64,000 nt of DNA from Schlesneria sp. DSM 10557 (GCF_041860085.1 NZ_CP124747.1:1302001-1366000), one strand, 5' to 3'; shown: positions 52,235-63,232, counted from the first letter of the stretch. The notes: generated from the letters alone by a model not told the origin. Made by a program: numbers and translations.

Positions 52235-52804
52235 TTATGGCTTGGAATACCACTCGTCGACGTACTGCTGGACCAGTTCAAATGCGGACTGCTCACGGGG
52301 GCCTGCCGTTTTTTGCACGGGACTTTGCAACGCGGCCAGCTGACTGCGGACATCCGCTTCGGGAATCAGATGCAGCCGCGTGGCCAGGATCGTGGCTTCC
52401 AGGACCGCGTGTTTAGCGCGATTGAAACCGAACATGTCGCGCAGTCGCCCCTGGTAAACGATGCGGACCGAAAAAGACGTCCGTTCCGATTTGTCATCGA
52501 AATCAACCACTTCAAATTCGTACCAGCGACAGCAATCGGCAAGCACGCGACCGGGAATCTGGTGCGCGGCAAACGTCGTTTGGGTCCCCTGCATTCGATT
52601 CAATGCCGCTTCGGCGATTAACAGCACGTCATCGACAATGTGAAAGACACCACAGGGGCGTGCTTTCAGATTCTGATAGGTTGTTGAGGTCTGAAACGGC
52701 CTGAAAACGAATGATTCCAGCTGCTCGTCGACCAGCGGCCCCATAGGTGCGACGTTGACTTCGCCCGATTCGCTGAGCGTGGTTACAATTCCTTCGACAA
52801 TCAT
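52235..52804 (-). CDS. DUF447 family protein (flavin-reductase-like split barrel)
   Basis: A 189-residue protein of the DUF447 family: MIVEGIVTTLSESGEVNVAPMGPLVDEQL and FRPFQTSTTYQNLKARPCGVFHIVDDVLLIAEAAL are characteristic, and the body is an FMN-binding-type split barrel with a C-terminal helix pair. In planctomycetes and methylotrophs this family is found among C1-transfer (tetrahydromethanopterin) genes, so that link is possible but unproven. ATG 52804 has GGAAC before it; upstream in-frame ATGs give poor starts. It diverges from carB with 268 bp between. Confidence 0.8.
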   Translation of the reverse strand: MIVEGIVTTLSESGEVNVAPMGPLVDEQLESFVFRPFQTSTTYQNLKARPCGVFHIVDDVLLIAEAALNRMQGTQTTFAAHQIPGRVLADCCRWYEFEVVDFDDKSERTSFSVRIVYQGRLRDMFGFNRAKHAVLEATILATRLHLIPEADVRSQLAALQSPVQKTAGPREQSAFELVQQYVDEWYSKP

Positions 52805-53072
52805 AAAGGTTCCGTAAGAAACTGACAGCAGTGGTTGACGTTCACCTCCAGAGTCTACCGGCTTGCGGTGAATCTTTCTCATTAGACGGATGGAAACCAC
52901 GTCATGACCCAAAAATGGAAATTTGTTGGACCAACTCTTCCCGCGTTCCTTGAATCTCTCGGATCGTTTGTTAGTCTCGGGTGGTTTCGCGCGATTCAGC
53001 CTTGGAGTGGAGTGGTCAAGGACTGAGTCGCCCCGCCTACCTCGCCTCACGCTCCCATCAAGGTCCGCCGCC

Positions 53073-56000
53073 GTGCCTCGTCGCGACGACATTCGCAAAA
53101 TTCTGATTATCGGTTCTGGTCCAATTGTCATTGGACAAGCTTGCGAGTTTGATTACTCCGGGACTCAAGCCTGCAAGGCCCTCCGCGAAGAGGGCTACAC
53201 CGTCGTTCTGGTCAATTCGAACCCTGCGACCATCATGACCGACCCGGAGATGGCGGATCGCACATATATCGAACCGATCACTTGGGAATATGTCGCAAAA
53301 ATTATCGAGATCGAGCGTCCAGATGCGCTGCTGCCCACACTTGGTGGACAAACAGGGCTGAATACCGCGATGGACCTCGTCCGTCATGGCGTGCTCGAAA
53401 AATTCGGCGTCGAAATGCTCGGGGCTCGTGTCGACGTCATCAAGAAGGCGGAAGAACGTGATACCTTCAAGCAGGCGATGCTGAAAATCGGGCTGGATGT
53501 CTGTCACAGCCGCATCGTCCACAATATGGAAGAAGCGCGTCAGGCCCTGGAGGACATCGGCCTGCCCATGATCATCCGGGCCAGCTTCACCCTGGGTGGG
53601 GTCGGCGGCGGTATCGCCTACAACCGAGATGAATTTGAAGAGAAAGTCCGCAAAGGACTGGAGCTCTCTCCCATCAATGAAGTCTTGCTCGACGAGAGCA
53701 TCATTGGCTGGAAAGAGTACGAGATGGAGGTCATGCGCGATCACGCCGACAACGTCGTGATTATCTGTGCAATCGAAAACTTCGACCCCATGGGGGTACA
53801 TACCGGCGACTCCATCACGGTCGCCCCCGCTCAGACACTCACTGACAAAGAGTATCAGCGGATGCGCGATGCCACGATCGCCGTCATGCGAGAGATCGGC
53901 GTCACGACCGGCGGTTCGAACGTCCAGTTCGCGATCAATCCGCAAACAGGCCGGATGGTCGTCATCGAAATGAATCCCCGTGTCAGTCGGTCGAGTGCTC
54001 TGGCATCGAAAGCGACCGGGTTCCCCATCGCCAAGATTGCAGCCAAGCTGGCCGTCGGATATCGGCTGGACGAGATTCAAAACGATATCACCCGCGAAAC
54101 ACTTGCCTGTTTCGAACCGACCATCGACTACGTCGTCACAAAGATCCCTCGCTGGACCTTCGAAAAATTCCCCGACGCCAATGCTGAACTGAGCGTTCAG
54201 ATGAAATCGGTCGGCGAAACCATGGCCATCGGTCGCACGTTTCAAGAGTCGCTGCAGAAGGCACTGCGGGGACTCGAGATCGGCCAGTTTGGTCTGGGGG
54301 GCGGGAAGAAGGACCTGTGGGGGACACCCAAGCAGCCGACAATGGATGTGATCGAGAGCATGCTCGCGAAGCCCAACGAGCATCGCATGTTCTACATCCG
54401 CTACGCCTTCAAGGCAGGTATGACCGTTGAGCAGGTTCATGAGCTGACCTATATCGATCCCTGGTTCCTCGATCAGATCTACAACCTGACTCAGGTTGAA
54501 AATGAGATCCGTCAGGTTGAATCGCTCGAGAACGTCCCGAAAGACTTAATGCGACGAGCGAAACGGCATGGTTTCTCTGATCAGCAACTCGCGTTCTGGT
54601 GGGATTCCACCGAGGCCGACGTCAGAGCGGCCCGCAAAGAAATGGGGATCATTGCAACCTTCAAGCAAGTGGACACTTGTGCCGCTGAGTTTGAAGCTTA
54701 CACCCCTTACTACTACTCAACGTACGAAACCGAAGACGAAACTCCTGCGAAGGGTGACAAGAAGCGAATCATCATCCTCGGCGGTGGTCCAAACCGGATC
54801 GGGCAGGGGATCGAATTCGACTACTGCTGCTGTCAGGCCTCGTTTGCACTGCGCGAATTGGGCATCGAGAGCATCATGGTCAATTCGAATCCGGAAACCG
54901 TGTCGACCGACTACGACACGTCGGATCTGCTCTTCTTCGAACCGCTGACCACAGAAGACGTTCTCAATATCTGTGACCGGATGCAGCCTGATGGGGTCAT
55001 CGTTCAGTTCGGCGGTCAGACACCGCTGAACCTCGCTCGTGGACTCGAGGCCGCAGGCGTCAAGATCATCGGAACCAGTCCCGACATGATCGACGCCGCA
55101 GAAGACCGCAAGCGGTTTCAGGGAATCCTGCAGAAGATCGGACTTCGTCAGCCCCCCAACGGCACCGCGTTCGACGCAGCGGGGGCACGAATTATCGCGA
55201 ACGAGATCGGTTATCCTGTCCTGATCCGCCCCAGCTTCGTGCTGGGAGGCCGCGCGATGGAAATCTGCTACGACGAAGAATCGGTCACGAAATACATGAA
55301 CGAGGCGGTGAATGTCGCCCCGGACCGTCCTGTGCTGATCGACCTCTTCCTCGAAGATGCCGTCGAAGTCGATGTCGACGCCATCTCTGACGGAACCACC
55401 ACACTCGTCGGCGGTGTAATGGAGCACATCGAAGAAGCGGGTGTTCATTCCGGGGATTCGGCCAGCGTTCTGCCGCCGTACTCGCTGTCTGAATCGGTCA
55501 TTGAAGAGATCAAGCAGGCGACCTACGCACTGGCGAAAGCCCTTGAAGTGCGCGGCCTCATGAATATCCAATTCGCCGTCAAACGGTCGGGTGACGAGAA
55601 TTCTCCTGAATTCCTGGTCTATATCCTCGAAGTCAATCCTCGAGCCAGCCGTACCTCGCCATTCGTCTCTAAAGCGACGAATGTTTCTCTGGCCCGCATC
55701 GCGGCCAAGATCATGGCAGGTGTCTCGCTGGCAGAGCAGGGGATCACCACCGAAGTTGTTCCCAAGCATACCGCGGTCAAAGAAAGCGTCTTCCCGTTCA
55801 ATCGCTTCCTGGGTGTCGACATCATTCTCGGCCCGGAAATGAAGTCAACGGGAGAAGTGATGGGGATCGCCGATACCTTCCCGATCGCTTTCGCGAAAAG
55901 TCAGATCGCCGCCGGAAATCGACTCCCTCAGTCAGGAACGGTCTTCATCAGTCTTGCGGGACGTCACAAGCACGCGATTATTCCTCAGGTTCGCCGCCTG

Positions 56001-56330
56001 CAGGAACTCGGTTTCAAAATCATGTGCACCAGTGGAACCGCTCGGGTCTTCCGCGAATATGGTCTGGAAGTCGAGACTGTCAAGAAGCTTCAGGAAGGCC
56101 GTCCTAACCTGCTCGACCACATGGCCAACAAGCAGATCTGCCTGATCTTCAACACCCCCAGCGGAAAGGGAGCCCGCACCGACGAAGGACGAATTCGTGC
56201 CGCCTCCGTCGTCAATGGGATCCCCTGCGTCACCACACTGCCGGGTTGCACGGCGGTGGTCCAGGCGCTGGAAGCGCTCCGAACGCGTCCCGCACCAGAA
56301 GTGAAATCAATCCAGGACTGGGCGAAGTAA
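53073..56330 (+). CDS. carB: Carbamoyl-phosphate synthase large subunit
   Basis: A 1085-residue CarB (E. coli is 1073), which makes carbamoyl phosphate from bicarbonate, ammonia (from CarA) and two ATP for arginine and pyrimidine synthesis. It has two homologous ATP-grasp halves: the first begins [22 protein letters not shown] and has [11 protein letters not shown] and the Gly-rich [19 protein letters not shown]; the second begins [19 protein letters not shown], with [16 protein letters not shown] and [16 protein letters not shown]. An oligomerisation domain separates the halves and a C-terminal MGS-like allosteric domain ([30 protein letters not shown]) ends the protein. The GTG at 53073 follows AAGG; longer upstream frames extend to 52923 but lack similarity. 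carA is not in this window. Confidence 0.97.
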   Translation: MPRRDDIRKILIIGSGPIVIGQACEFDYSGTQACKALREEGYTVVLVNSNPATIMTDPEMADRTYIEPITWEYVAKIIEIERPDALLPTLGGQTGLNTAMDLVRHGVLEKFGVEMLGARVDVIKKAEERDTFKQAMLKIGLDVCHSRIVHNMEEARQALEDIGLPMIIRASFTLGGVGGGIAYNRDEFEEKVRKGLELSPINEVLLDESIIGWKEYEMEVMRDHADNVVIICAIENFDPMGVHTGDSITVAPAQTLTDKEYQRMRDATIAVMREIGVTTGGSNVQFAINPQTGRMVVIEMNPRVSRSSALASKATGFPIAKIAAKLAVGYRLDEIQNDITRETLACFEPTIDYVVTKIPRWTFEKFPDANAELSVQMKSVGETMAIGRTFQESLQKALRGLEIGQFGLGGGKKDLWGTPKQPTMDVIESMLAKPNEHRMFYIRYAFKAGMTVEQVHELTYIDPWFLDQIYNLTQVENEIRQVESLENVPKDLMRRAKRHGFSDQQLAFWWDSTEADVRAARKEMGIIATFKQVDTCAAEFEAYTPYYYSTYETEDETPAKGDKKRIIILGGGPNRIGQGIEFDYCCCQASFALRELGIESIMVNSNPETVSTDYDTSDLLFFEPLTTEDVLNICDRMQPDGVIVQFGGQTPLNLARGLEAAGVKIIGTSPDMIDAAEDRKRFQGILQKIGLRQPPNGTAFDAAGARIIANEIGYPVLIRPSFVLGGRAMEICYDEESVTKYMNEAVNVAPDRPVLIDLFLEDAVEVDVDAISDGTTTLVGGVMEHIEEAGVHSGDSASVLPPYSLSESVIEEIKQATYALAKALEVRGLMNIQFAVKRSGDENSPEFLVYILEVNPRASRTSPFVSKATNVSLARIAAKIMAGVSLAEQGITTEVVPKHTAVKESVFPFNRFLGVDIILGPEMKSTGEVMGIADTFPIAFAKSQIAAGNRLPQSGTVFISLAGRHKHAIIPQVRRLQELGFKIMCTSGTARVFREYGLEVETVKKLQEGRPNLLDHMANKQICLIFNTPSGKGARTDEGRIRAASVVNGIPCVTTLPGCTAVVQALEALRTRPAPEVKSIQDWAK

Positions 56331-56338
56331 TCGTGAAT

Positions 56339-56373
56339 GAACATGCGTTGCTCTCACAGGGCGACGCATGTTC
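56339..56373 (+). terminator. 10-bp hairpin after carB
   Basis: GAACATGCGT (56339-56348) pairs with ACGCATGTTC (56364-56373) around a 15-nt loop. It is 9 bp past the carB stop. No clear T-tract follows, so it is a weak or Rho-dependent terminator candidate. Confidence 0.45.
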
Positions 56374-56394
56374 GTTGCGGTGATCGCGACGTGC

Positions 56395-56400
56395 TATAAT
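56395..56400 (+). promoter_or_regulatory. TATAAT box upstream of the helicase gene
   Basis: A perfect TATAAT lies 208 bp before the helicase start, but the nearest TTGCGG is only 14 bp upstream of it, a short spacer, so this promoter is uncertain. Confidence 0.3.
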
Positions 56401-56607
56401 TTTCAGACCGATCTGGTTGCCCTGCTCAGTCCGTTCTGTTTCGACGAGAGACGGGGGGCAGCTGACCTGGTCGCTCGGGTCGCATTACTCCCTGGCCGGC
56501 GTCTGCGATGGGAGATGCTGCCTTGAAGAAGAGCGGGCCGCAGTCCGATGCCGGTTTGCAGTCCGTTCGGCATCACCCGATTCGTTTCGCAAGGGAGTGT
56601 CTGAAGC

Positions 56608-59022
56608 GTGAGTTCTGCAGACGATTTAACCGTATCTCAACGCCAGGCAGTCGAGCACTTCGAGGGACCGCTGCTGGTTGTCGCCGGGCCCGGTTCGGGC
56701 AAGACACGTGTGATCACCCGACGCATCGCCCGCTTGATCGAACGGGGAGTTCACCCCAGCGAAATTCTCGCGATCACGTTCACGAATAAGGCCGCCCGCG
56801 TGATGAGTGAACGGGTGCAGGCACTGCTGCCGCGCTCGTTCGTCTGGGTCAGTACGTTTCACCGCTTTTGCGCTCGACTCCTGCGGGAACATGCTGCCGT
56901 CGTTGGATTACGATCGAACTATTCGATCTACGATGTCAGCGATCAGTTATCACTGCTGAAAGAGGTTCTCAGTGATCTCGACTTCGATGCGGCCCATTTC
57001 CCCCCCTCGAAGTTACTGGGACGCATCAGTAAGGCGAAAAACGACCTGATTTCGGCCGATGACTTCGCGGCGCGTCACGCCGGCATGGTCGGCACCCACA
57101 TTGACGCCGTCGTCTCTCGAGTTTATCCCGCGTATCAGCAGCGACTGTTACAGGCTAACGCCGTCGACTTTGATGATCTGCTGCTGCACGTGTCGCGCAT
57201 GCTGGTCGAAAACGAGGAACTGCGGCGGTCGCTGGATGAACGCTACCGCTTTATCCTTGTCGATGAGTATCAGGATACCAATCGCGCACAATACCAGATT
57301 GTCGCGGCGCTCTCGCAGATCGAGCCAAACCTCTGTGTGACAGGGGATCCGGATCAGTCCGTCTACGGCTGGCGCGGGGCTCAGATTGAAAATATCCTTC
57401 GGTTCGAAAAAGACTTTCCGAACGTCGCTCTGGTGAATCTGGAAGAGAACTTTCGCAGCACACCGGAAATTCTCGCGACGGCCGATCAACTGATTCAGCA
57501 CAACACCCGCCGCAAAGCCAAGTGCCTGATTCCCACTCGACCCAGCGGCGAACCGGTGCAACTGCGTCAATACCTGGACGGTCAGGACGAAGCGGCGTCG
57601 ATCAGTGCCGAGATTCATTCCCTCGTGACATCGGGAAAGCAGAACTGGTCTGACTTCGCCATCTTCTATCGTGTGAACTCGCTCTCTCGTTCGCTCGAAA
57701 CGGCGCTGTCACGCTGGAAAATACCGTATCAGGTGGCTGGCGGAGTCGCGTTCTACGAGCGAGCTGAAATCAAGGACGTGCTGGCCTATCTGCGGCTGAT
57801 CGAGAATGCCCGCGACCGGGTCGCCTTCCTGCGGGTCGTCAATGCCCCGGCCCGCGGTGTGGGAAAAAGCTCACTGACTCGCTTTCTGCAGTGGGCCGAT
57901 GCCGAGGGACAGGAATTGCTCGACGCGGCCCGTCATTCGGAACGCGTTCCCGGTCTCTCGAAAAAGGCTGCTGTCGGACTGCGTGCCTTCGCCGCACTGA
58001 TCGATGAATTCAGTCAACTGGCAGCCAACCCATTCGGGGAAGATGCAGGGTCGACCGTATTCAACTTCGACGACATCGAGAACGAATCTGCAGAATCGGC
58101 CCCCGAGCACGGCCCCGTGTTGACCATCGTCCGGGCAGTACTGGAACGAACGGGTTACTACCGCCAGTTTGAAGGTTCCATTGAAGAAGAAGACGTCCAG
58201 CGGAAATCCAACGTCGATGAACTGCTCAGTTCCGCCAGCTTATACGACGCTCAGATGGCGGAGACGGAAGAGGTCGCAACCCTGGGCGGATTTCTGGAAA
58301 CCGCCAGTCTGGTCCAGGACGTCGACTCGCTCAGTGACGACAGCGGTGCGGTGACACTGATGACGTTGCACGCGGCCAAAGGACTCGAATTTCCCAACGT
58401 CTACCTGATCGGCGTCGAACAGAACCTGATCCCTCACGAACGGTCGTTGCGGGAAAACGACCGATTGCCCCTGGAAGAAGAACGTCGCCTGCTCTTCGTG
58501 GGAATCACGCGCGCCCAGGAGCGATTGGTTCTCACGCACACGCTGCGCCGGGAAATGCATGGCCGAACGCTCTCGACGATTACCAGCGACTTTATTCAGG
58601 AACTGTTTGTCGAGAAGCACAGTGTCAATGAGATCGAGTTCGCTGACGAGTCCTCTGCCTTTGATGGCTTCGAACCCGACCCTGATCCGGGGGATGATCA
58701 TGACGAGATTGCCGTCCAGCACCCGGACTACGCGACGACTTTTCGCCGCAAGAAAGGGAAGACGACCAAGCGCAAACCACCGATCAATCCTCATCTCACC
58801 ACAGGAGCCGCCCTGGAATCTGGGTCGCGCGAAGGAGTCGCACTGCCGCTGGGTTTTGCCGTGGGGATGCAGGTACGGCACCCCCGCTATGGACTGGGAA
58901 CGGTCGTCGAAGTCAGCGGCTTTTCGCGAATGCGGACTGTCACTGTCGAGTTCAACACGGAAAGCCGGCGCGAAAGCTTCGTCGCCGCCAAGTGCCCCTT
59001 GCAGCCAGTCGGCCTGACCTAG
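56608..59022 (+). CDS. uvrD: ATP-dependent DNA helicase, UvrD/PcrA/Rep family
   Basis: An 804-residue SF1A helicase. Walker A AGPGSGKTRVIT at ~28-39, Q-motif LTVSQRQAVEH near 8-18, TFTNKAA (motif Ia), the Walker B DEYQDTN near 220, GDPDQSVYGWRGA (motif III) near 245, ENFRSTPEIL (motif IV) near 280 and the late motifs VTLMTLHAAKGLEFPNVYL (V) and LFVGITRAQERL (VI) near 590-640 are in the right order. It unwinds DNA 3'-5' in nucleotide excision or mismatch repair. The C-terminal ~100 residues, with GMQVRHPRYGLGTVVEVSG, form the UvrD-type tail domain. GTG at 56608 follows GGGAG; ATG choices inside would remove the Q-motif. Confidence 0.94.
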   Translation: MSSADDLTVSQRQAVEHFEGPLLVVAGPGSGKTRVITRRIARLIERGVHPSEILAITFTNKAARVMSERVQALLPRSFVWVSTFHRFCARLLREHAAVVGLRSNYSIYDVSDQLSLLKEVLSDLDFDAAHFPPSKLLGRISKAKNDLISADDFAARHAGMVGTHIDAVVSRVYPAYQQRLLQANAVDFDDLLLHVSRMLVENEELRRSLDERYRFILVDEYQDTNRAQYQIVAALSQIEPNLCVTGDPDQSVYGWRGAQIENILRFEKDFPNVALVNLEENFRSTPEILATADQLIQHNTRRKAKCLIPTRPSGEPVQLRQYLDGQDEAASISAEIHSLVTSGKQNWSDFAIFYRVNSLSRSLETALSRWKIPYQVAGGVAFYERAEIKDVLAYLRLIENARDRVAFLRVVNAPARGVGKSSLTRFLQWADAEGQELLDAARHSERVPGLSKKAAVGLRAFAALIDEFSQLAANPFGEDAGSTVFNFDDIENESAESAPEHGPVLTIVRAVLERTGYYRQFEGSIEEEDVQRKSNVDELLSSASLYDAQMAETEEVATLGGFLETASLVQDVDSLSDDSGAVTLMTLHAAKGLEFPNVYLIGVEQNLIPHERSLRENDRLPLEEERRLLFVGITRAQERLVLTHTLRREMHGRTLSTITSDFIQELFVEKHSVNEIEFADESSAFDGFEPDPDPGDDHDEIAVQHPDYATTFRRKKGKTTKRKPPINPHLTTGAALESGSREGVALPLGFAVGMQVRHPRYGLGTVVEVSGFSRMRTVTVEFNTESRRESFVAAKCPLQPVGLT

Positions 59023-59625
59023 TCTCAGCCACAGGCCGGCCGCAGCGGATGTCCCCTCGCTGTACCGAGGCGGCGCCAACCGCATCCGCGTTTTGTCTCA
59101 CCCCGGCGGAAACAGGCCTCCAAGCGACTGCTAAAGTAAACCAGCTAGCTTGCAGCCTCTGCGCAAGGGGCGGCGATTCGGGGACACATTCCCAGCAGAA
59201 ACATGGGTGACTGCGGTTCTGAACAAGAGTTCCACGCCATCAGGCTTGGAGAACGCTGGTCGGAAAGCCGCTGTCCAACCGTCGGTCGCGACATGATTGA
59301 TCTTTACCAAAATCAGGGGTTCGTCTAAATATTTTTGAGAAATGACATACGCCCTTGCAGGCAGGAGCTTTCAGCTCGCGGTTCATGTGATGGACGTTGA
59401 TGGGGCGGTGCGGAGTCAGAATGGAGACTGACACCGTTTGTGATCGGGAACAGTATCCGCGTCATTGCGGCCTCTGGTGCTGATCAGTGACTCCCTCCAA
59501 CGTCACAAAGTGCACTTCAACGAGTGACCGACGGTGAATCCCATCGCTCGCCGTCAGCAATCGAAGTGCTCGACGTAACGTCGAATCACCGTGCGAAGAA
59601 CAAGGAAGTCACTGGCGAGAGTTTC
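59023..59625. other. 600-bp gap before the subtilase gene
   Basis: No supported gene. The frame of the protease is open back to 59524 but those codons lack a signal peptide start. Only a minor hairpin GAGCT/AGCTC near 59370 is seen. A small RNA cannot be excluded. Confidence 0.4.
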
Positions 59626-61173
59626 ATGAACAGGCGAATGTTTGTCCCATTGTGGTCTCTGGTCTGCGGACTGGCTCTGTTTCCGGCAGGCAGCCTCTAC
59701 GCCGAACACTGGGCGATGCGTCCCAAAGCCAGTCGGCACCATAAGCTGGCTCCGGAACTGGACGTTCTGCGGCACTGCAAATCCCGGTACCGCGGGATCA
59801 ATCGCCGGGGGAAGGCCGTCTTCGAAGTTCCCGCCGAGGAAAAGATGGCCATGCAGTCGATGGCCGTCAGCTTCGATCCGGATGGCGACAAGGTCCATCG
59901 CAAGGGACAGCGACTGCTGATTCACTACGAGAGCCCCGACAAAAAGCCGTCTGAAGAGACGATGAAAGCGGCGGGACTGTCGACTGTCGAAGACTACGAA
60001 GATGGTTCGTTCCTTGTCGTCGAACCCAACAGCGAAATCACCACGGAAACAGTGGAAGCATTGATCGCGGACGAAGCGGTGCTGCACGCGGCCCCGGATT
60101 ACGTCGTGAGCGTCCCCCCAGCGGGCGAAGGTCAATCTGTCGTCGCCGCGTATGCCGCGACCGTGCCCAACGATCCGCTCCTGAAAAATCTTTGGGGGAT
60201 GGAGAATATCGGAGCATCCAAAGTCTGGCCGACGATCCGCGAGTCTCCCAACATCATCGTTGCGGTGATCGATTCCGGAGTCGACTACAACCACCCTGAT
60301 CTCCGCCCGAATATGTGGTCCAAGAACGGGAAGTTTGGTTACGACTTCTTCGATGACGACGCCGATCCGATGGACGAGCAGAATCACGGAACACACTGTG
60401 CCGGAACGATCGCTGCTGCTGGAAACAATGGCGTGGGCGTCGTCGGTGTCAGCTGGAAAACCCAGATCATGGCGCTGCGGTTTATCGGACCTGACGGCAG
60501 CGGGAACACGTCCGACGCCGTCAAAGCGATCGACTGGGCCGTCGCCAACGGAGCCCACATTATCTCGAACAGTTGGGCTGGTCCCAGCAGTGTCCCGGCA
60601 CTGGAAGAAGCGATCGCCCGCGCGGAACGTCGTGGCGTCCTGTTCGTCGCTGCCGCGGGAAACTCACCCGGTAACGGTAACAACAACGATCGCTCGCCTT
60701 ACTATCCCGCTGCGTGCTCCAGTTCGAACATCATCACCGTAGGGGCCATCGACGTGAACAATAACCGTGGCTCCTTCAGTCACTACGGCTCCAAGACCGT
60801 CGATATCGGTGCCCCTGGCGTGGCGATTGTCAGCACGGTCCGGAATAATCAGTACGCTCAGTACGACGGGACCTCCATGGCAGCCCCTCACGTCGCCGGC
60901 GCCGCGGCACTGGTCTGGGCCAAGACATTCGCCAATCCGGTTCAGGATCGAGCTCAAATGACGACGGTGAGAGATCTGATTTACGCGAATGCCCGACCTA
61001 TACCTGCTTTGAAAGGTCTGTGGGGTGATCTTCCCCCGGCCAAGGTGAGCGGCGGAGTGCTGGACATATCATTCCTATCAAAGGGATCTTCGAACGAACC
61101 GTCACCGAATACCCCCATCGCCCGTCGATTGGTCGAAAATCGGATGAAGGTCGATCCCGCCAGATTACGATGA
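59626..61173 (+). CDS. Secreted subtilisin-family serine protease (S8)
   Basis: A 515-residue exported protease. Signal peptide residues 1-23, then a prodomain (~24-185; RLLIHYESPDKKPSEETMKAAG resembles an inhibitor I9 fold), then the catalytic domain. The triad is clear: Asp in VAVIDSGVDYNHPDL, His in NHGTHCAGTIAAAGNN, Ser in YDGTSMAAPHVAGAAAL, with oxyanion Asn in AAAGNSPGNGNN. It would be processed and act outside the cytoplasm. ATG at 59626 is preferred over the upstream ATG at 59524, which would leave a 34-residue non-signal head. Its stop overlaps the next gene's ATG, so the pair is co-translated. Length is a little above the family's usual because of the prodomain. Confidence 0.93.
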   Translation: MNRRMFVPLWSLVCGLALFPAGSLYAEHWAMRPKASRHHKLAPELDVLRHCKSRYRGINRRGKAVFEVPAEEKMAMQSMAVSFDPDGDKVHRKGQRLLIHYESPDKKPSEETMKAAGLSTVEDYEDGSFLVVEPNSEITTETVEALIADEAVLHAAPDYVVSVPPAGEGQSVVAAYAATVPNDPLLKNLWGMENIGASKVWPTIRESPNIIVAVIDSGVDYNHPDLRPNMWSKNGKFGYDFFDDDADPMDEQNHGTHCAGTIAAAGNNGVGVVGVSWKTQIMALRFIGPDGSGNTSDAVKAIDWAVANGAHIISNSWAGPSSVPALEEAIARAERRGVLFVAAAGNSPGNGNNNDRSPYYPAACSSSNIITVGAIDVNNNRGSFSHYGSKTVDIGAPGVAIVSTVRNNQYAQYDGTSMAAPHVAGAAALVWAKTFANPVQDRAQMTTVRDLIYANARPIPALKGLWGDLPPAKVSGGVLDISFLSKGSSNEPSPNTPIARRLVENRMKVDPARLR

Positions 61174-61796
61174 GACGAATTAAACCTTACCTCCCGCATC
61201 GGGGATCAGCTATGTCCAGATGGGTCACCGCTTCGCTACTTGTCCTCGGCATTCTTGCGATTGCCGCCGGGCGCGTCTCGCTGTACGCGACAGAGTCCAT
61301 TGCAGAGGTGATCTGTCACGGTAAGTTGCGCTGCGGTATGGTTGCCGTGGGGGGGGAAACCACGGGAACGAATCTCTCCCTGGGGGGTTTTTCGTGGGAA
61401 TTACTGATTTCGGATCCCCAATTGAAGGATTTCGCAGAAGCCAATCACCATAAACTGGTGACGGCCACGGGGACGCTGCAGTACTTGAACACCCCTGAGC
61501 GTCCCGGTCGCTGGGTCGTCTCTGTCAATTCGTTGACCGCGCGAGATCCGAAGATCAAGGAAGATGCCGTCGCGATCACAGTGCGGGGAACCGTGGAAAA
61601 AACGAAGTCGACTCTCAAGTTGAAGACGGACGATTTTACCCTGACAATCACTCCTCCAGACAACGCTAAGCTGTTGAAGAAGTTGGATTCGCTTGAGTCC
61701 AGGACTGTGATTCTGAAAGGGCAAGTCGATCTCCCTAAGTCCCGAAGCACGGCGAAGACCCTCAAGATCACCCCCACCGAAGTCGTAGCGAACTGA
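61170..61796 (+). CDS. Small exported protein coupled to the subtilase
   Basis: A 208-residue protein that I do not recognise. Its ATG overlaps the protease stop (ATGA), so translation is coupled. Residues ~15-40 form a signal peptide or anchor (SLLVLGILAIAAGRVSLYA) if ATG 61212 is used, or 14 residues later from the first ATG. The body is beta-rich: LVTATGTLQYLNTPERPGRWVVSV and VAITVRGTVEKTKSTLKLKT, that looks like two repeated OB-like or beta-sandwich units. A role as partner, inhibitor or substrate of the protease is an inference from coupling alone. Confidence 0.65.
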   Translation: MRRIKPYLPHRGSAMSRWVTASLLVLGILAIAAGRVSLYATESIAEVICHGKLRCGMVAVGGETTGTNLSLGGFSWELLISDPQLKDFAEANHHKLVTATGTLQYLNTPERPGRWVVSVNSLTARDPKIKEDAVAITVRGTVEKTKSTLKLKTDDFTLTITPPDNAKLLKKLDSLESRTVILKGQVDLPKSRSTAKTLKITPTEVVAN

Positions 61797-62309
61797 TTCT
61801 GGACGGCGCGCTGCACGACGGCGAGCACCAATCTGAGCGGCATCGATGGACTGCGATCACAAATGGCGTGTGCCCGTGGGCGACACCCATCGATGAAGCT
61901 CTCCTTGTTCGTCCAAAGTTCCCGTTCCAAACGCCGCAAACGCCGCAATCGCGGCACGGCTGAACGGTCTGCTGCATATCTCTGGCAACCAATTTCGCGG
62001 CCGACGGGCGAGCGTTCTTCCCCAGTCCGATTCAGCTCACCAAGATCCTTACGGCAGGAATGCCCAAGTCACGCACCGCAGACCACAGCAGGTGAACTTG
62101 CCCCACGTCGCGGATCGAGCCTGATAAACGTTCCTCGCTTGACCCCGCATCGCCGCAGTCCCAGCGGGTGAACATCTTGACGGCGGCATTGACTCGGATG
62201 TTCCTCCGTCACATCTTACACTCAGCTTCATGGCCTGCCTCGGCGAGACGGAAAGCCAAACAGGCAAGCATCATCGCTGATAGCAAATTTGAGGAAAGGG
62301 ATTCGTACG
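61797..62309. other. 510-bp gap
   Basis: No gene is supported. A 9-bp tandem repeat AAACGCCGC twice lies at 61929-61946. Nothing else stands out. Confidence 0.4.
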
Positions 62310-62717
62310 ATGTCCTGGCTTGAATGGTACAACTCACTCGCAAAGCCAACCTGGACACCTGCGCCCGCCACGATCGGACTCATCTGGCGGATTCTCTATC
62401 CGATCATCGCAATCAGTTTTGGATTCGTCTTCGTGCAGGCCGTGCGAAAAAAGATTCCGGTGTCCGTTGCCATTCCCTTCGCGATCAATCTGGTCGCCAA
62501 TCTGATCTTCACACCGATTCAGTTCGGAATGCGAAACCTGCCACTGGCTGCCGTCGACATTCTCATCGTCTGGCTGACCCTCATCTGGTGCATGGTTGCC
62601 GTCTGGAGGCACTACCGCTGGGTCGCATTTGCGCAGATCCCCTATTTCATCTGGGTCACGATCGCCACCTCGCTGCAGCTCTCGATCACCTGGATGAACT
62701 CCGGCAAAGTCAATTGA
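62310..62717 (+). CDS. tspO: TspO/MBR-family tryptophan-rich sensory protein
   Basis: A 135-residue membrane protein with five predicted spans. WTPAPATIGLIWRILYPII is the conserved W-x-P-x-x-x-F-like motif at the start of the first helix, followed by NLVANLIFTPIQFGMRNLPLAAVDI and WLTLIWCMVAVW, as in bacterial TspO. TspO binds porphyrins and related compounds in the outer or cytoplasmic membrane (family knowledge). ATG at 62310 follows GAGGAAAGGG, a good site; ATG 62289 lies before it. It stands alone. Confidence 0.9.
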   Translation: MSWLEWYNSLAKPTWTPAPATIGLIWRILYPIIAISFGFVFVQAVRKKIPVSVAIPFAINLVANLIFTPIQFGMRNLPLAAVDILIVWLTLIWCMVAVWRHYRWVAFAQIPYFIWVTIATSLQLSITWMNSGKVN

Positions 62718-63232
62718 AACTTCATCGGCACGCATCCAGGGTCATCCAGGACAGCTCAATCCCTTTCCTTCAAAACGGGACAAAAGTCCGTTCCGTCGGC
62801 GATGTCCAGGGTTCCCTCAGCAGCAGCCCGGCTCATCTCCTTTCCCCGGATCGGTCGCGATTGGCCGCTTCTCAAAACTTGAGAACGAAGCACGTTTGAA
62901 CGACGTGATCATCTCGCTCGGGTGCGACAATCCGAACGCTGCGGGTGGATTCCGTCCGGTGTTCCTGGACGCCGCCAGAGCGATGCATTGACAGCAAGTC
63001 AACTCCAGCGCCGCTGACGTCATTTGCCTGGCATCAGGACGCAGCGATCTTGCAGGGGGACTGGACTGCCAACGATTCTCAGAAAAACCTGCGACTTTTT
63101 TGCATCCGATTTTGCCACGGCAGCGAAAACAGGTCTGAGCAGCTCAATCAGGAATGTCGCGACAAACTCTTAACAATCCCCAGGCGTTTCACCTCAGAAA
63201 CGTTCAGTCAAAATTTAGATGAAGGTTTCTCA
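62718..63232. other. 515-bp gap before the fasciclin gene
   Basis: No gene is supported. The fasciclin frame is open to 62945, but the ribosome-binding site and signal peptide place the true start at 63233. Confidence 0.45.

Noticed and set aside
52923..53072. Upstream in-frame extension of carB
   Set aside because: It would add 50 residues before the conserved CarB N-terminus; AAGG precedes GTG 53073.
53058..54440. A 460-codon minus-strand frame inside carB, and a 350-codon one at 54717-55769
   Set aside because: Both are antisense to CarB, which is conserved throughout; typical GC-rich shadow frames.
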